Below are positions 1-7,870 of a DNA stretch of 64,000 nucleotides, piece by piece; within the stretch, counting starts at the first letter, position 1, and each line of letters begins with the position of its first letter. The position numbers and the translations under genes are program-made. The notes below the pieces were generated by a model that worked only from the letters and a program-made list of their open reading frames with translations, searched no databases and had not been told where the DNA came from. This DNA comes from an uncultured Oscillospiraceae bacterium (GTDB taxonomy: Bacteria > Bacillota > Clostridia > Oscillospirales > Oscillospiraceae), in contig CALWXF010000011.1 in NCBI GenBank assembly GCA_944385445.1, positions 1-64,000 on the forward strand, given 5' to 3'.

Positions 1-1707
1 TCCAACGACCGCTTCATCCGCACCACCGACGACTACCACGTCTCCGCCATCCAGAAGATTTTTAAGAAGATGTACGAGAACGGGGACATCTACAAGGGTA
101 AGTATGTGGGCAAGTACTGCAAGCCCTGCGAGTCCTTCTGGACCGAGTCCCAGCTGGTGGACGGCAAGTGCCCCGACTGCGGCCGGGAGGTGCAGGACGC
201 CGAGGAGGAGGCCTACTTCTTCCGCCTGTCCAAGTACGCCGGCCGCATCCAGGACCTGCTGGAGAACACCGACTTCCTGGAGCCCCGCAGCCGGGTCAAC
301 GAGATGGTGAACAACTTCATCAAGCCCGGCCTGGAGGACCTGTGCGTGTCCCGTACCTCCTTCACCTGGGGCGTGCCTGTGGACTTTGACCCCGGCCATG
401 TGGTGTATGTGTGGGTGGACGCTCTGTCCAACTACATCACCGCCCTGGGCTATGACAACGACAAATACGACGACTTCGATAAGTTCTGGCCCGCCGACGT
501 GCACATCGTGGGCAAGGAGATCGTCCGCTTCCACTCCATCATCTGGCCCGCCATGCTCATGAGCCTGGGACTGCCCCTGCCCAAGAAGGTGTTCGGCCAC
601 GGCTGGCTGCTGCTGGACGGCGGCAAGATGTCCAAGTCCAAGGGCAACGTGGTGGACCCCTATATCCTGGCTGAGATGTTCGGGGTGGACGCCCTGCGCT
701 TCTTCCTCATGCGCACCTTCCCCTTCGGCTCCGACGGCAACTTCTCCAACGAGCTGCTGATCCAGACCATCAACACCGACCTGGCCAACGACCTGGGCAA
801 CCTGGTCAGCCGTACCACCGCCATGGTGGGCAAGTACTTCGGCGGCCAGCTGCCCGCCGGGTGCAAGGCCTGGGCCGAGCCCCAGGAGTTTGACACCCAG
901 CTCATGGGCATGGCTTCCGCTCTGCGGGAGGTCTACCAGAAGGACATGGACACCTACGCCCCCCACAAGGCTCTGGAGGAAGTGTTCAAGGTCATTCAGC
1001 GGGCCAACAAGTATATCGACGAGAACGCCCCCTGGGCTCTGGCCAAGGATATGGAACAAAACGGCGCCCGCCTGGCCCATGTGATGTACAATCTGCTGGA
1101 GACCACCCGCATCTGCGGCGTGCTCCTCACCCCCTTCATGCCCGAGAGCATGGAGAAGCTGTTTGCCCAGATTGGCGCCTGCGAGGGCTGCCGCACCTGG
1201 GAGAGCGCCGGCGTGTGGGGCAGCCTCAGCGACACCGCCACCGTGTCCAAGGGTGAGAACCTGTTCCCCCGTGTGGACGCCGAGAAGGCTCTGGAGGAGC
1301 TGGAGCGGGTGGCCGAGGAGGCCAAGAAGGCCGCTCTCCCCGCCCTGGAGGTGGAGCCCCTCAGTGAGGAGCAGGTGGATTTTGACACCTTCTGCAAGAA
1401 TGACCTGCGGGCGGTGAAGGTCCTGAACTGCGAGAACGTGAAGAAGAGCAACAAGCTCTTGAAGTTCACCCTGGACGACGGCACCGGAACCCCCCGCCAG
1501 ATCCTCTCCGGCATCGCCCAGTACTATAAGCCCGAGGAGCTCATGGGCAAGACCCTGGTGGCCATTGTCAACCTGCCCCCCCGCAAGATGATGGGCCAGG
1601 AGAGCCAGGGCATGCTCATCTCCGCTGTGCACACCGAGCGTGGCGAGGAGAAACTGAACCTGCTGATGGTCAGCGACGCCATCCCCGCCGGGGCTAAGCT
1701 GTGCTAA
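1..1707 (+). CDS. metG: Methionyl-tRNA synthetase, 3' part (5' end outside window)
   Basis: The protein charges tRNA-Met with methionine in the cytoplasm. The frame is open from base 1, so the N-terminal HIGH part of the catalytic domain lies upstream; 568 residues are visible. A four-cysteine zinc knuckle (CKPC...CPDC) is encoded near 115-180. The KMSKS loop lies at 625-639, followed by the helical anticodon-binding domain. A C-terminal EMAP/Trbp111-type tRNA-binding OB domain starts near 1372, which is the long clostridial and Bacillus form of MetRS. tatD follows 14 bases later, a common metG-tatD pairing. The only defect is truncation by the window edge. Confidence 0.97.
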   Translation, partial: SNDRFIRTTDDYHVSAIQKIFKKMYENGDIYKGKYVGKYCKPCESFWTESQLVDGKCPDCGREVQDAEEEAYFFRLSKYAGRIQDLLENTDFLEPRSRVNEMVNNFIKPGLEDLCVSRTSFTWGVPVDFDPGHVVYVWVDALSNYITALGYDNDKYDDFDKFWPADVHIVGKEIVRFHSIIWPAMLMSLGLPLPKKVFGHGWLLLDGGKMSKSKGNVVDPYILAEMFGVDALRFFLMRTFPFGSDGNFSNELLIQTINTDLANDLGNLVSRTTAMVGKYFGGQLPAGCKAWAEPQEFDTQLMGMASALREVYQKDMDTYAPHKALEEVFKVIQRANKYIDENAPWALAKDMEQNGARLAHVMYNLLETTRICGVLLTPFMPESMEKLFAQIGACEGCRTWESAGVWGSLSDTATVSKGENLFPRVDAEKALEELERVAEEAKKAALPALEVEPLSEEQVDFDTFCKNDLRAVKVLNCENVKKSNKLLKFTLDDGTGTPRQILSGIAQYYKPEELMGKTLVAIVNLPPRKMMGQESQGMLISAVHTERGEEKLNLLMVSDAIPAGAKLC

Positions 1708-1721
1708 AGAGGGTGTCCACC

Positions 1722-2498
1722 ATGCTCTTTGACACCCACGCCCACTACGACTCCAACCAGTTCAAAGAAGACCGCATGGAAGTGCTGGCAGCCCTGCCCC
1801 AGGCCGGGGTGGGGCTGGTGGTGAACCCGGGGTGTGACCTGGCCACTTCCCGCACCGCCGTGGAGCTTGCCGAAACCTTCCCCCATGTGTACGCCGCTGT
1901 GGGAGTCCACCCCGGGGACTGCGCCGACTGGCAGGACAGCTGGCTTACCGAATTGGAACGGCTGGCCCGGGAGCACCAAAAGGTGCGGGCCATCGGCGAG
2001 ATCGGCCTGGACTACTACTGGAAGGACAACCCGCCCCGGGACCACCAGAAGCATGTGTTCCACGCCCAGATGGACCTGGCGGAGAAGCTGAATCTTCCCA
2101 TCATCGTCCACGACCGGGAGGCCCACGGGGACTGCCTGGAGGCGGTGCAGGCCCACCCCAATATCACAGGGGTATATCACTGCTATTCCGGCAGCCTGGA
2201 GGACGCCAAAACCCTGGTGAAAATGGGATGGATGCTCTCCTTCACCGGAGTGGTCACCTACAAAAATGCCCGCAAGGCGTTGGAGGTGCTGGAGTGGCTG
2301 CCTCTGGACCGGATCATGATCGAGACCGATTCTCCCTATCTCTCTCCCGAGCCCTTCCGTGGCAAGCGCAACGACTCCCGCCACGTCTACCGGGTGGCGG
2401 AGACCATCGCTCTGGTGAAGAACCTCACCGTCAACGAGGTGGTGGAGGCCACAACTGCAAATGGGTGCCGGTTCTTCGGCATTCAGAAACCAGAATGA
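1722..2498 (+). CDS. tatD: TatD family metal-dependent hydrolase
   Basis: This is a TIM-barrel metal-dependent DNase/hydrolase of the TatD (YcfH) family, 258 residues, the usual length. The family metal ligands are visible: the N-terminal THAH motif, the GEIGLD glutamate, histidines in VHDRE and YHCYSG, and the ETDSPY aspartate. I chose ATG 1722 because AAAGAGGG lies about 9 bases upstream; a GTG at 1701 in the same frame would overlap metG and has no Shine-Dalgarno sequence. It is probably co-transcribed with metG, and an intrinsic terminator follows directly. The physiological substrate in Firmicutes is uncertain. Confidence 0.95.
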   Translation: MLFDTHAHYDSNQFKEDRMEVLAALPQAGVGLVVNPGCDLATSRTAVELAETFPHVYAAVGVHPGDCADWQDSWLTELERLAREHQKVRAIGEIGLDYYWKDNPPRDHQKHVFHAQMDLAEKLNLPIIVHDREAHGDCLEAVQAHPNITGVYHCYSGSLEDAKTLVKMGWMLSFTGVVTYKNARKALEVLEWLPLDRIMIETDSPYLSPEPFRGKRNDSRHVYRVAETIALVKNLTVNEVVEATTANGCRFFGIQKPE

Positions 2499-2504
2499 TG
2501 AAAC

Positions 2505-2549
2505 ATCACCCAATACCTGGGAGAAATCCCGGGTATTGGGTGATTTTTT
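2505..2549 (+). terminator. Intrinsic terminator of metG-tatD
   Basis: A long stem (ATCACCCAATACC paired with GGTATTGGGTGAT, extended by CGGGA/TCCCG-like pairs) is followed by TTTTTT. It begins 7 bases after the tatD stop codon. Confidence 0.92.
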
Positions 2550-2622
2550 CACAGAATATTCACCTTTGCGCCACCAAAGCGGGGTATACTGGGAAAAAAG
2601 AAATGGGAAAGGAAGCATCATC

Positions 2623-3183
2623 ATGGAGCAACTGAAGGAACTGGTGGCCCTGCTCACCGGACACTTTGACAACAAGGCCCAGTTTGAGGAGAAAGAACAG
2701 GCGGGGGAGAGCTTCCCCTATGCCCGCCACGTCAACACCGTGTGCAACGATAAAATCACCAACCTGCCTGCCGACTTTGAAGGGCTCTTCGTGGTGGAGG
2801 AGAGCTACTACACCGGAAACGGCAGCACCCACGCCTCTCCCCACCTGTTCCTCTTCACCCAGGAGGGGAAGGACGTGAAGCTCACCTCCTATGAGGTTCC
2901 CCAGGGGTACGACAAGGACACCTTTACCTATGACCAGTTGGGTGAGGTGGACTACAACCAGCTGAAAGTGTCCGAGAAGTTCACCCCGGCCCTCTACCGC
3001 AAGGTGGACGGCGTGTGGGAGGGGGGCAGCGTGAGTATGTTCTCCCCGGTGCTGAAATTCAACCTCTTTGAGCGGTTCTCCCCCGAGGTGCTGGAGGTCA
3101 CCGAGAGCATGGAGGTCAACGGGAAACGCACCTTCGGATATGATGAGCCCATCCTCTATAGGAGAATGAAAAATGATAAATGA
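2623..3183 (+). CDS. Conserved hypothetical protein, possibly CpcT/CpeT-like
   Basis: A 186-residue soluble protein with no signal peptide or membrane segment. It starts with an amphipathic helix followed by GHFDNKAQFEE, then alternating hydrophobic strands, with VVEESYYTG and a PHLFLFTQEG strand. That order (a G-x-FDN-x-xQ start, an early VEESY strand, then a beta-barrel-like remainder) recalls the CpcT/CpeT lipocalin-like family, but the resemblance is by eye only and a lyase function is not implied in a non-phototroph. ATG 2623 was chosen for the GGGAAAGGAAG sequence just upstream; an earlier in-frame start would run back into tatD. A TATACT box at 2585-2590 could be its -10 element, with a poor -35. 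The gene stands alone between a terminator and a repeat region. Confidence 0.75.
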   Translation: MEQLKELVALLTGHFDNKAQFEEKEQAGESFPYARHVNTVCNDKITNLPADFEGLFVVEESYYTGNGSTHASPHLFLFTQEGKDVKLTSYEVPQGYDKDTFTYDQLGEVDYNQLKVSEKFTPALYRKVDGVWEGGSVSMFSPVLKFNLFERFSPEVLEVTESMEVNGKRTFGYDEPILYRRMKNDK

Positions 3184-3744
3184 ATCACGAATCATTGTGG
3201 TGTGCCTACGGCGCGGATTTTTCATTAGGGGCAGAGACTTGGGGTGCAGTACCAGTCTCCCGGCGGCGGGAACGCCACTGCTCCAAGGTAGGCCCGGACA
3301 TAGGAACCACCCAGCCATAGGGCCAGCTGCCCAGGGTGGCCTGGTGTGGTGGCAGTAACAGGGGCCACAGCAAGGGTGACGGGCCGACCGTAGACTTGAC
3401 GCAGTTCCAGCCTCGTACCCCAGGGAGGTCCTTAGGGGGGAACGCCCTAAGCGGGTTTTGGTACCTTTTGCCCGCTCAAAAGGTACCCCCAGCGGGCAGC
3501 GTCCCCACCAGGCTGGCAAGCCTGAGACAGGGGCGGTTAGACGGACAATCCCTCCGACTCGTCGGTGCGGACTGAGTATCCCTCGCCTCGCCCCTGAGAG
3601 GCGGGGCAAGTCTCGCTCACGCCGTCGCACCTCCTCTCCCCACCAAACCCGCTTGCGCTGGGTTTTGGCAGGGGCCCCGTAATGCCGGCCCACCTCCCTT
3701 TGCACAAGGGAGGCGTTTGGCCTGGTCACACCCTTCGGCTCCCC
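3184..3744. other. Gene-free region of non-coding repeats
   Basis: I find no convincing gene in these 560 bases. Bases 3185-3223 resemble 62808-62846 (GAATCATT, GGTGTGCC, CGGC-CGGATT blocks in the same order). Bases 3257-3554 are copy A of the 298-nt dispersed repeat described separately. Bases 3686-3715 carry a fragment of the short palindromic repeat family (CACCTCCCTTTGCACAAGGGAGGC). Open frames cross the region on both strands but look non-coding when the two repeat copies are compared. Confidence 0.8.
3257..3554. repeat. 298-nt dispersed structured repeat, copy A
   Basis: It aligns without a single gap to 50935-51232, with about 37 mismatches counted by hand (about 88% identity). Hairpins include CTTAGGG/CCCTAAG and GGTACCTTTT/AAAAGGTACC (3460-3469 with 3478-3487, loop GCCCGCTC). 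In the other copy the second stem reads GGTTTCTTTT/AAAAGAAACC, so two base pairs changed on both sides and pairing was kept. The strand of function is unknown. It could be a structured RNA or a non-autonomous mobile element. Confidence 0.85.
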
Positions 3745-3773
3745 TTGACATTTTGACTCCCAGGTGATATAGT
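3745..3773 (+). promoter_or_regulatory. Sigma-A promoter of the thrS leader
   Basis: TTGACA at 3745-3750, a 17-base spacer and TATAGT at 3768-3773. Transcription would begin near 3780, immediately before the T-box leader. Confidence 0.85.
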
Positions 3774-3779
3774 GTCCCC

Positions 3780-4037
3780 ATCAAAATGGCGTGGACGGAG
3801 AAGAGCCGAAATCAGCAGCTGCCCAGAGAGGGATGTGTTTGGTGCAAGCATCCTGCAATTGCCTTCGGCGGTACCACTCCCGAGCTGCCCGGGACATGAC
3901 CGGGACGGGACCCTCCCGTTACAGAGGACACAAGTGGCAAGATGTCGTGCACTTCTTGCAATAAGGGTGGAACCGTGGGACCATCAGTTTGATCTGTGTG
4001 CCTCACCCCTGAACCATTCTCAGGGGTGAGGCTTTTT
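3780..4037 (+). promoter_or_regulatory. T-box riboswitch controlling thrS
   Basis: The leader contains the conserved T-box sequence AAGGGTGGAACCGTG at 3963-3977. It is followed by an intrinsic terminator (CCTCACCCCTGA/TCAGGGGTGAGG at 4001-4031, then TTTTT). Upstream is a Stem I-like region with an AGAGAGGGA element. An ACC triplet at 3873-3875, next to a purine, is a reasonable threonine specifier. By analogy with the T-box class, uncharged tRNA-Thr would stabilise the antiterminator and switch on thrS. The T-box and terminator are seen directly; the specifier position is inferred. Confidence 0.93.
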
Positions 4038-4080
4038 GTATCCCTTCGCCCCGAACCAATTTGAATAGGAGGGCAATACC

Positions 4081-5877
4081 ATGAGCGAAGAAAAAAATCT
4101 GTACACCTTTGAAAATCCCGAGTACCGCAAGACCTACTGGCACACCTGTTCCCATGTGCTGGCCCAGGCCATGAAGCGGCTGCACCCCGAAGTGAAGCTG
4201 GCCATCGGCCCCGCCATTGAGAACGGCTTCTACTACGACTTTGACACCCCCCGCCCCTTCACCCCCGAGGACCTCACCGAGCTGGAAGGCGAGATGCGCA
4301 AGATCTGCAAGGAGAAGGTGAAGCTGGAGCGGTTCGAGCTGCCCCGGGCCGAGGCTCTGGCCCTGATGGAGGAGCGTGAGGAGCCCTACAAGGTGGAGCT
4401 CATCAACGACCTGCCCGAGGATGCCGTCATCTCCTTCTACAAGCAGGGCGAGTTCACCGACCTGTGTGCCGGTCCCCACCTGGACTCCACCGGCCGCATC
4501 AAGGGCAACGCAATCAAGCTCACCTCCGCCACCGGCGCCTACTGGCGTGGCGACTCCAACCGCAAGATGCTCCAGCGCATCTACGGCGTGGCCTTCCCCA
4601 AGAAGGACGAGCTGGACGCCTACCTGGAGCAGCAGGCCGAGGCCCTCAAGCGGGACCACAACAAGCTGGGCCGTGAGCTGGAGTACTTTACCACTGTGGA
4701 CGTCATCGGCCAGGGCCTGCCCGTGCTGCTGCCCAAGGGCGCCCGAGTGATTCAGCTGCTCCAGCGCTGGATCGAGGACACCGAGCAGAAGCGTGGCTAC
4801 CTGCTGACCAAGACCCCCCTGATGGCCAAGCGGGACCTCTATAAGATCTCCGGCCACTGGGACCACTACCTGGACGGCATGTTCATTCTGGGTGACCCCT
4901 ATGACGAGACCAAGGAGTGCTTCGCCCTGCGTCCCATGACCTGCCCCTTCCAGTACCAGGTCTACCTCAACCGCCAGCGCTCCTACCGGGAGCTGCCCAT
5001 GCGCCTGGGTGAGACTTCCACCCTGTTCCGCAATGAGGACTCCGGCGAGATGCACGGCCTCATCCGTGTCCGCCAGTTCACCATCTCCGAGGGCCACATC
5101 GTGCTGCGCCCCGACCAGCTGGAGGAGGAGTTCCGTGGCTGCTTCGAGCTGGCCAACTACTGCATGGAGACCCTGGGCCTGAAAGAGGACTGCACCTTCC
5201 GCTTCTCCCAGTGGGACCCCGCCAACCCCAACAACAAGTACGAGGGTACCGCCCAGCAGTGGGAGCACGCGCAGGGCGTCATGAAGACCATCCTGGACGA
5301 TCTGGGCATCGACTACGAGGTGGGCGTGGACGAGGCCGCCTTCTACGGCCCCAAGCTGGACATCCAGTGCAAGAACGTCTTCGGCAAGGAGGACACCCTC
5401 ATCACCATCCAGATCGACATGCTGCTGGCCGAGAAGTTCGGCATGGAGTATGTGGACGCCGACGGCTCCAAGAAGACCCCCTATATCATCCACCGCACCT
5501 CCATGGGCTGCTACGAGCGCACCCTGGCCCTGCTCATTGAGAAGTATGCCGGTGCTCTGCCCACCTGGATGGCCCCCGAGCAGGTGCGCTTCCTCCCCGT
5601 CACCGACCGTGCCGCCGACTACTGCGCCGACCTGGCCCGTCAGCTGGAGGACAAGGGCTTCCGGGTGGACGTGGACTACCGCAACGAGAAGATCGGCAAG
5701 AAGATCCGGGAGGCCCAGATGGACAAGGTGCCCTACATGCTGGTCATCGGCGACCGGGACATGGAGAACGGCACCGTCTCTCCCCGTCACCGTGCCGACG
5801 GCGATCTGGGCGCCATGTCCTTCGACGAGTTTGTGGCTCTGCTCACCGACGTGGTGGAGTCCAAGGCCAAGAAGTAA
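4081..5877 (+). CDS. thrS: Threonyl-tRNA synthetase (form without TGS domain)
   Basis: It charges tRNA-Thr with threonine. At 598 residues it is shorter than typical ThrRS (about 640) because it starts directly at the editing domain and lacks the N-terminal TGS domain. The editing motif HTCSH is at residues 21-25 and CAGPH at 129-133. The class II core follows, with the TCPF zinc cysteine and a motif 2 arginine loop (LFRNEDSGEMHGL), motif 3 as GCYERTLALL, and a C-terminal anticodon-binding domain. The start is set by AGGAGGG at 4067-4073. It lies under a T-box leader and is followed by truA after three bases. Confidence 0.97.
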   Translation: MSEEKNLYTFENPEYRKTYWHTCSHVLAQAMKRLHPEVKLAIGPAIENGFYYDFDTPRPFTPEDLTELEGEMRKICKEKVKLERFELPRAEALALMEEREEPYKVELINDLPEDAVISFYKQGEFTDLCAGPHLDSTGRIKGNAIKLTSATGAYWRGDSNRKMLQRIYGVAFPKKDELDAYLEQQAEALKRDHNKLGRELEYFTTVDVIGQGLPVLLPKGARVIQLLQRWIEDTEQKRGYLLTKTPLMAKRDLYKISGHWDHYLDGMFILGDPYDETKECFALRPMTCPFQYQVYLNRQRSYRELPMRLGETSTLFRNEDSGEMHGLIRVRQFTISEGHIVLRPDQLEEEFRGCFELANYCMETLGLKEDCTFRFSQWDPANPNNKYEGTAQQWEHAQGVMKTILDDLGIDYEVGVDEAAFYGPKLDIQCKNVFGKEDTLITIQIDMLLAEKFGMEYVDADGSKKTPYIIHRTSMGCYERTLALLIEKYAGALPTWMAPEQVRFLPVTDRAADYCADLARQLEDKGFRVDVDYRNEKIGKKIREAQMDKVPYMLVIGDRDMENGTVSPRHRADGDLGAMSFDEFVALLTDVVESKAKK

Positions 5878-5880
5878 AAG

Positions 5881-6618
5881 ATGAATGTTAAACTGACGAT
5901 ACAGTACGACGGCACACGCTACGACGGCTGGCAGCGTCAGGGCAACACCGACAACACCCTCCAGGGCCGCCTGGAGGGTGTGTTGTCCCGTATGGTGGAT
6001 AGCCCTGTGGAAATCCAGGGGGCGGGCCGCACCGACGCCGGGGTCCACGCCCGTGGCCAGGTGGCCAGTGTCCACATGCCGGAAGGCTATACCCCCCAGG
6101 AGGTACAGGACTACCTCAACCGCTACCTCCCCGAGGATGTGGCAGTTGTGGAAGTGGTGGAGGTGGGGGAGCGGTTCCACGCCCGCCTGTCTGCCACGGG
6201 CAAGGAGTACCGCTACCACATCCGCATGGGCTCCGTTCCCGACGTATTCGCCCGGAAATACCAGTACCGGGTGGAGGAGCCCCTGGACATCCCCGCCATG
6301 GAGCGGGCAGCCCAATACCTCACGGGCAAGCACGACTTCCGCTCCTTTTGTGGGAACCGCCGCTTTAAGAAGTCCACGGTGCGGGACGTGTTCCACATTG
6401 GGGTAGAGATATGTGGAAATGATTTGACCCTCATCTACCGAGGGGACGGCTTTTTGTACAACATGGTGCGGATTTTGACCGGCACCCTGCTGGAGGTGGG
6501 GCTGGGCCAACGCACCCCCGAGAGCATGGTGGACATTTTGGAGGCCCGGGAGCGCACCGCAGCGGGCAAGACGGCGCCTGCCCAAGGGTTGGTGCTGCAG
6601 CAGGTGTTTTATCCCTAA
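5881..6618 (+). CDS. truA: tRNA pseudouridine(38-40) synthase TruA
   Basis: It converts uridines 38, 39 and 40 of the tRNA anticodon arm to pseudouridine. It has 245 residues, the normal length. The catalytic aspartate lies in GRTDAGVHA (D52), and the family motifs YDGTRYDGWQRQ, KEYRY and a late YNMVR segment are present. It starts three bases after the thrS stop, so the two are almost certainly co-transcribed and thus share T-box control. The region after its stop holds a promoter for the next gene, not an obvious terminator. Confidence 0.97.
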   Translation: MNVKLTIQYDGTRYDGWQRQGNTDNTLQGRLEGVLSRMVDSPVEIQGAGRTDAGVHARGQVASVHMPEGYTPQEVQDYLNRYLPEDVAVVEVVEVGERFHARLSATGKEYRYHIRMGSVPDVFARKYQYRVEEPLDIPAMERAAQYLTGKHDFRSFCGNRRFKKSTVRDVFHIGVEICGNDLTLIYRGDGFLYNMVRILTGTLLEVGLGQRTPESMVDILEARERTAAGKTAPAQGLVLQQVFYP

Positions 6619-6644
6619 AATTAGACAAAAATCGCAGAATTCAG

Positions 6645-6673
6645 TTTACAAAGGGAAAAAGGTGTTGTAAAAT
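6645..6673 (+). promoter_or_regulatory. Sigma-A-like promoter of the VanY-type peptidase gene
   Basis: TTTACA at 6645-6650, a 17-base spacer and TAAAAT at 6668-6673, located about 65 bases before the chosen start codon. Confidence 0.7.
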
Positions 6674-6738
6674 ACCCTCAAAGCCAGATTTTTCTTCACC
6701 GAGAGGCGGTGGAGAAATGCTGCGCAAGAGGAGAAGTG

Positions 6739-7800
6739 ATGATGAAGAGAAAGAGCGCCAAGGTACTGATGGTGTGCGTGTTGTTGGTGGCGGTACTGTC
6801 CCTGTTTGTGGGATGGAGGATCTCCGACTCCACAGGGGATGTCACGGCAGACGGCACCTTTGATCCTGTAAACATTCAGGAGGAAGAGGCGACCCACCCC
6901 TCCCAGAGCATCTCCACACCGTTGGCGACGGCTACGCCGGAGCCTACCCCCGGAGCGTCCCCTACGCCTCCGGTGACGGCCCAGCCCACGGCGGACCCCA
7001 CCCCACAGGCGTCTCAAGGTGGCATCTCTCTGGGCGGACAGAGGGAGGAGGAGAACGGCGGGGGAGAAAAACCCATTTCTACCCCAAGGCCCACAGCAAA
7101 ACCCACGCCGAAGCCCACCCCCAAGCCTACAGCGAGACCTACCCCCAAGCCCGCCCCAAAACCCACCCCCAAGCCTACCACGAAGCCCACGCCCAAACCC
7201 AAGCCCACATCCAGGCCCACGCCGAAGCCAACACCCACCCCGGATGCAGGGCCCTTGTCCCCCAGCGGGAAGCCCTACAGCTATTACGACACGGTGAAGC
7301 CCACCTATGTGGGGGGCGTGCTAATCGTCAACAAGAACCATGCCCTGCCCCGCAGCTATGGAGGATACAATTCCGCCTCCGCCGCAGTTTCTGCCCTCAA
7401 CCGATTGCAGGCGGGGGCGAAAAACGCCGGGTTCTCCATGCCGCTGCTCAGCGGCTACCGCTCCTTTGACTATCAGGACAAGCTGTACCGCAAGTACGCC
7501 GCCGAAGACGGCGTGGCGGCGGCCAACACCTATTCCGCCTGGCCGGGGCACTCAGAGCACCAGACGGGCCTGGCCTTTGATGTGGGCAGCATCAGCAACA
7601 ACTATGGCAGCACCCGGGCGGGGAAGTGGCTGGCCGCCCATGCCCACGAGTACGGGTTCATCATCCGCTACCCCAAGGGGAAGGAGCACATCACCGGGTA
7701 CCAGTACGAGCCCTGGCATGTGCGCTACCTGGGGGTGGACCTGGCCACCAAGGTATACAAGAGCGGCCTGTGCCTGGAGGAATATCTGGGCTGCCATTGA
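6739..7800 (+). CDS. Membrane-anchored VanY-type D-Ala-D-Ala carboxypeptidase
   Basis: It is predicted to trim the terminal D-alanine from peptidoglycan peptides outside the cell. The 353 residues comprise a short basic N-terminus, one hydrophobic anchor (about residues 8-25), a long Pro/Thr-rich spacer (about 50-185, mostly TPKP-type repeats) and a C-terminal VanY/M15B domain. The zinc site is visible: histidine in SEHQTG, aspartate in AFDVG and histidine in EPWHVRY, with the SGYRS and GYQYEPWH family motifs. The start was chosen at the ATG after AAGAGGAGAAG; the next codon is also ATG. The TPKP spacer probably carries the enzyme through the wall. A promoter lies upstream and a terminator downstream, so it is likely a single-gene unit. 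Confidence 0.92.
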   Translation: MMKRKSAKVLMVCVLLVAVLSLFVGWRISDSTGDVTADGTFDPVNIQEEEATHPSQSISTPLATATPEPTPGASPTPPVTAQPTADPTPQASQGGISLGGQREEENGGGEKPISTPRPTAKPTPKPTPKPTARPTPKPAPKPTPKPTTKPTPKPKPTSRPTPKPTPTPDAGPLSPSGKPYSYYDTVKPTYVGGVLIVNKNHALPRSYGGYNSASAAVSALNRLQAGAKNAGFSMPLLSGYRSFDYQDKLYRKYAAEDGVAAANTYSAWPGHSEHQTGLAFDVGSISNNYGSTRAGKWLAAHAHEYGFIIRYPKGKEHITGYQYEPWHVRYLGVDLATKVYKSGLCLEEYLGCH

Positions 7801-7817
7801 GCCGAAAAGAGAGAAAC

Positions 7818-7863
7818 AGCGAGTCCTCAGAGCATCCAAACTGCTCTGAGGGCTCGCTCTTTT
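7818..7863 (+). terminator. Intrinsic terminator after the VanY-type gene
   Basis: AGCGAGTCCTCAGAGCA pairs with TGCTCTGAGGGCTCGCT (one mismatch) and is followed by CTTTT. It also sits at the end of the converging minus-strand ABC operon and may serve both. Confidence 0.88.
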
Positions 7864-7870
7864 GCACACA

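Noticed and set aside
2560..3729. A minus-strand frame of 389 residues over the repeat region, similar to one at 50880-51197
   Set aside because: The two look alike as proteins only because the DNA is repeated. Most mismatches between the copies change the amino acid, whereas a hairpin is conserved by paired changes, so the constraint seems structural, not coding.
4003..6585. An 860-residue open frame on the minus strand opposite thrS-truA
   Set aside because: It is antisense to two clear genes; GC-rich codons with C or G at the third position keep the opposite strand open. The translation is low-complexity (His/Gly/Leu/Val) with no family resemblance.
7080..7240. Tandem short repeats in the VanY-type gene, considered as CRISPR-like
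   Set aside because: They are TPKP codon repeats in frame within a protein spacer. No spacer-repeat periodicity and no cas genes.
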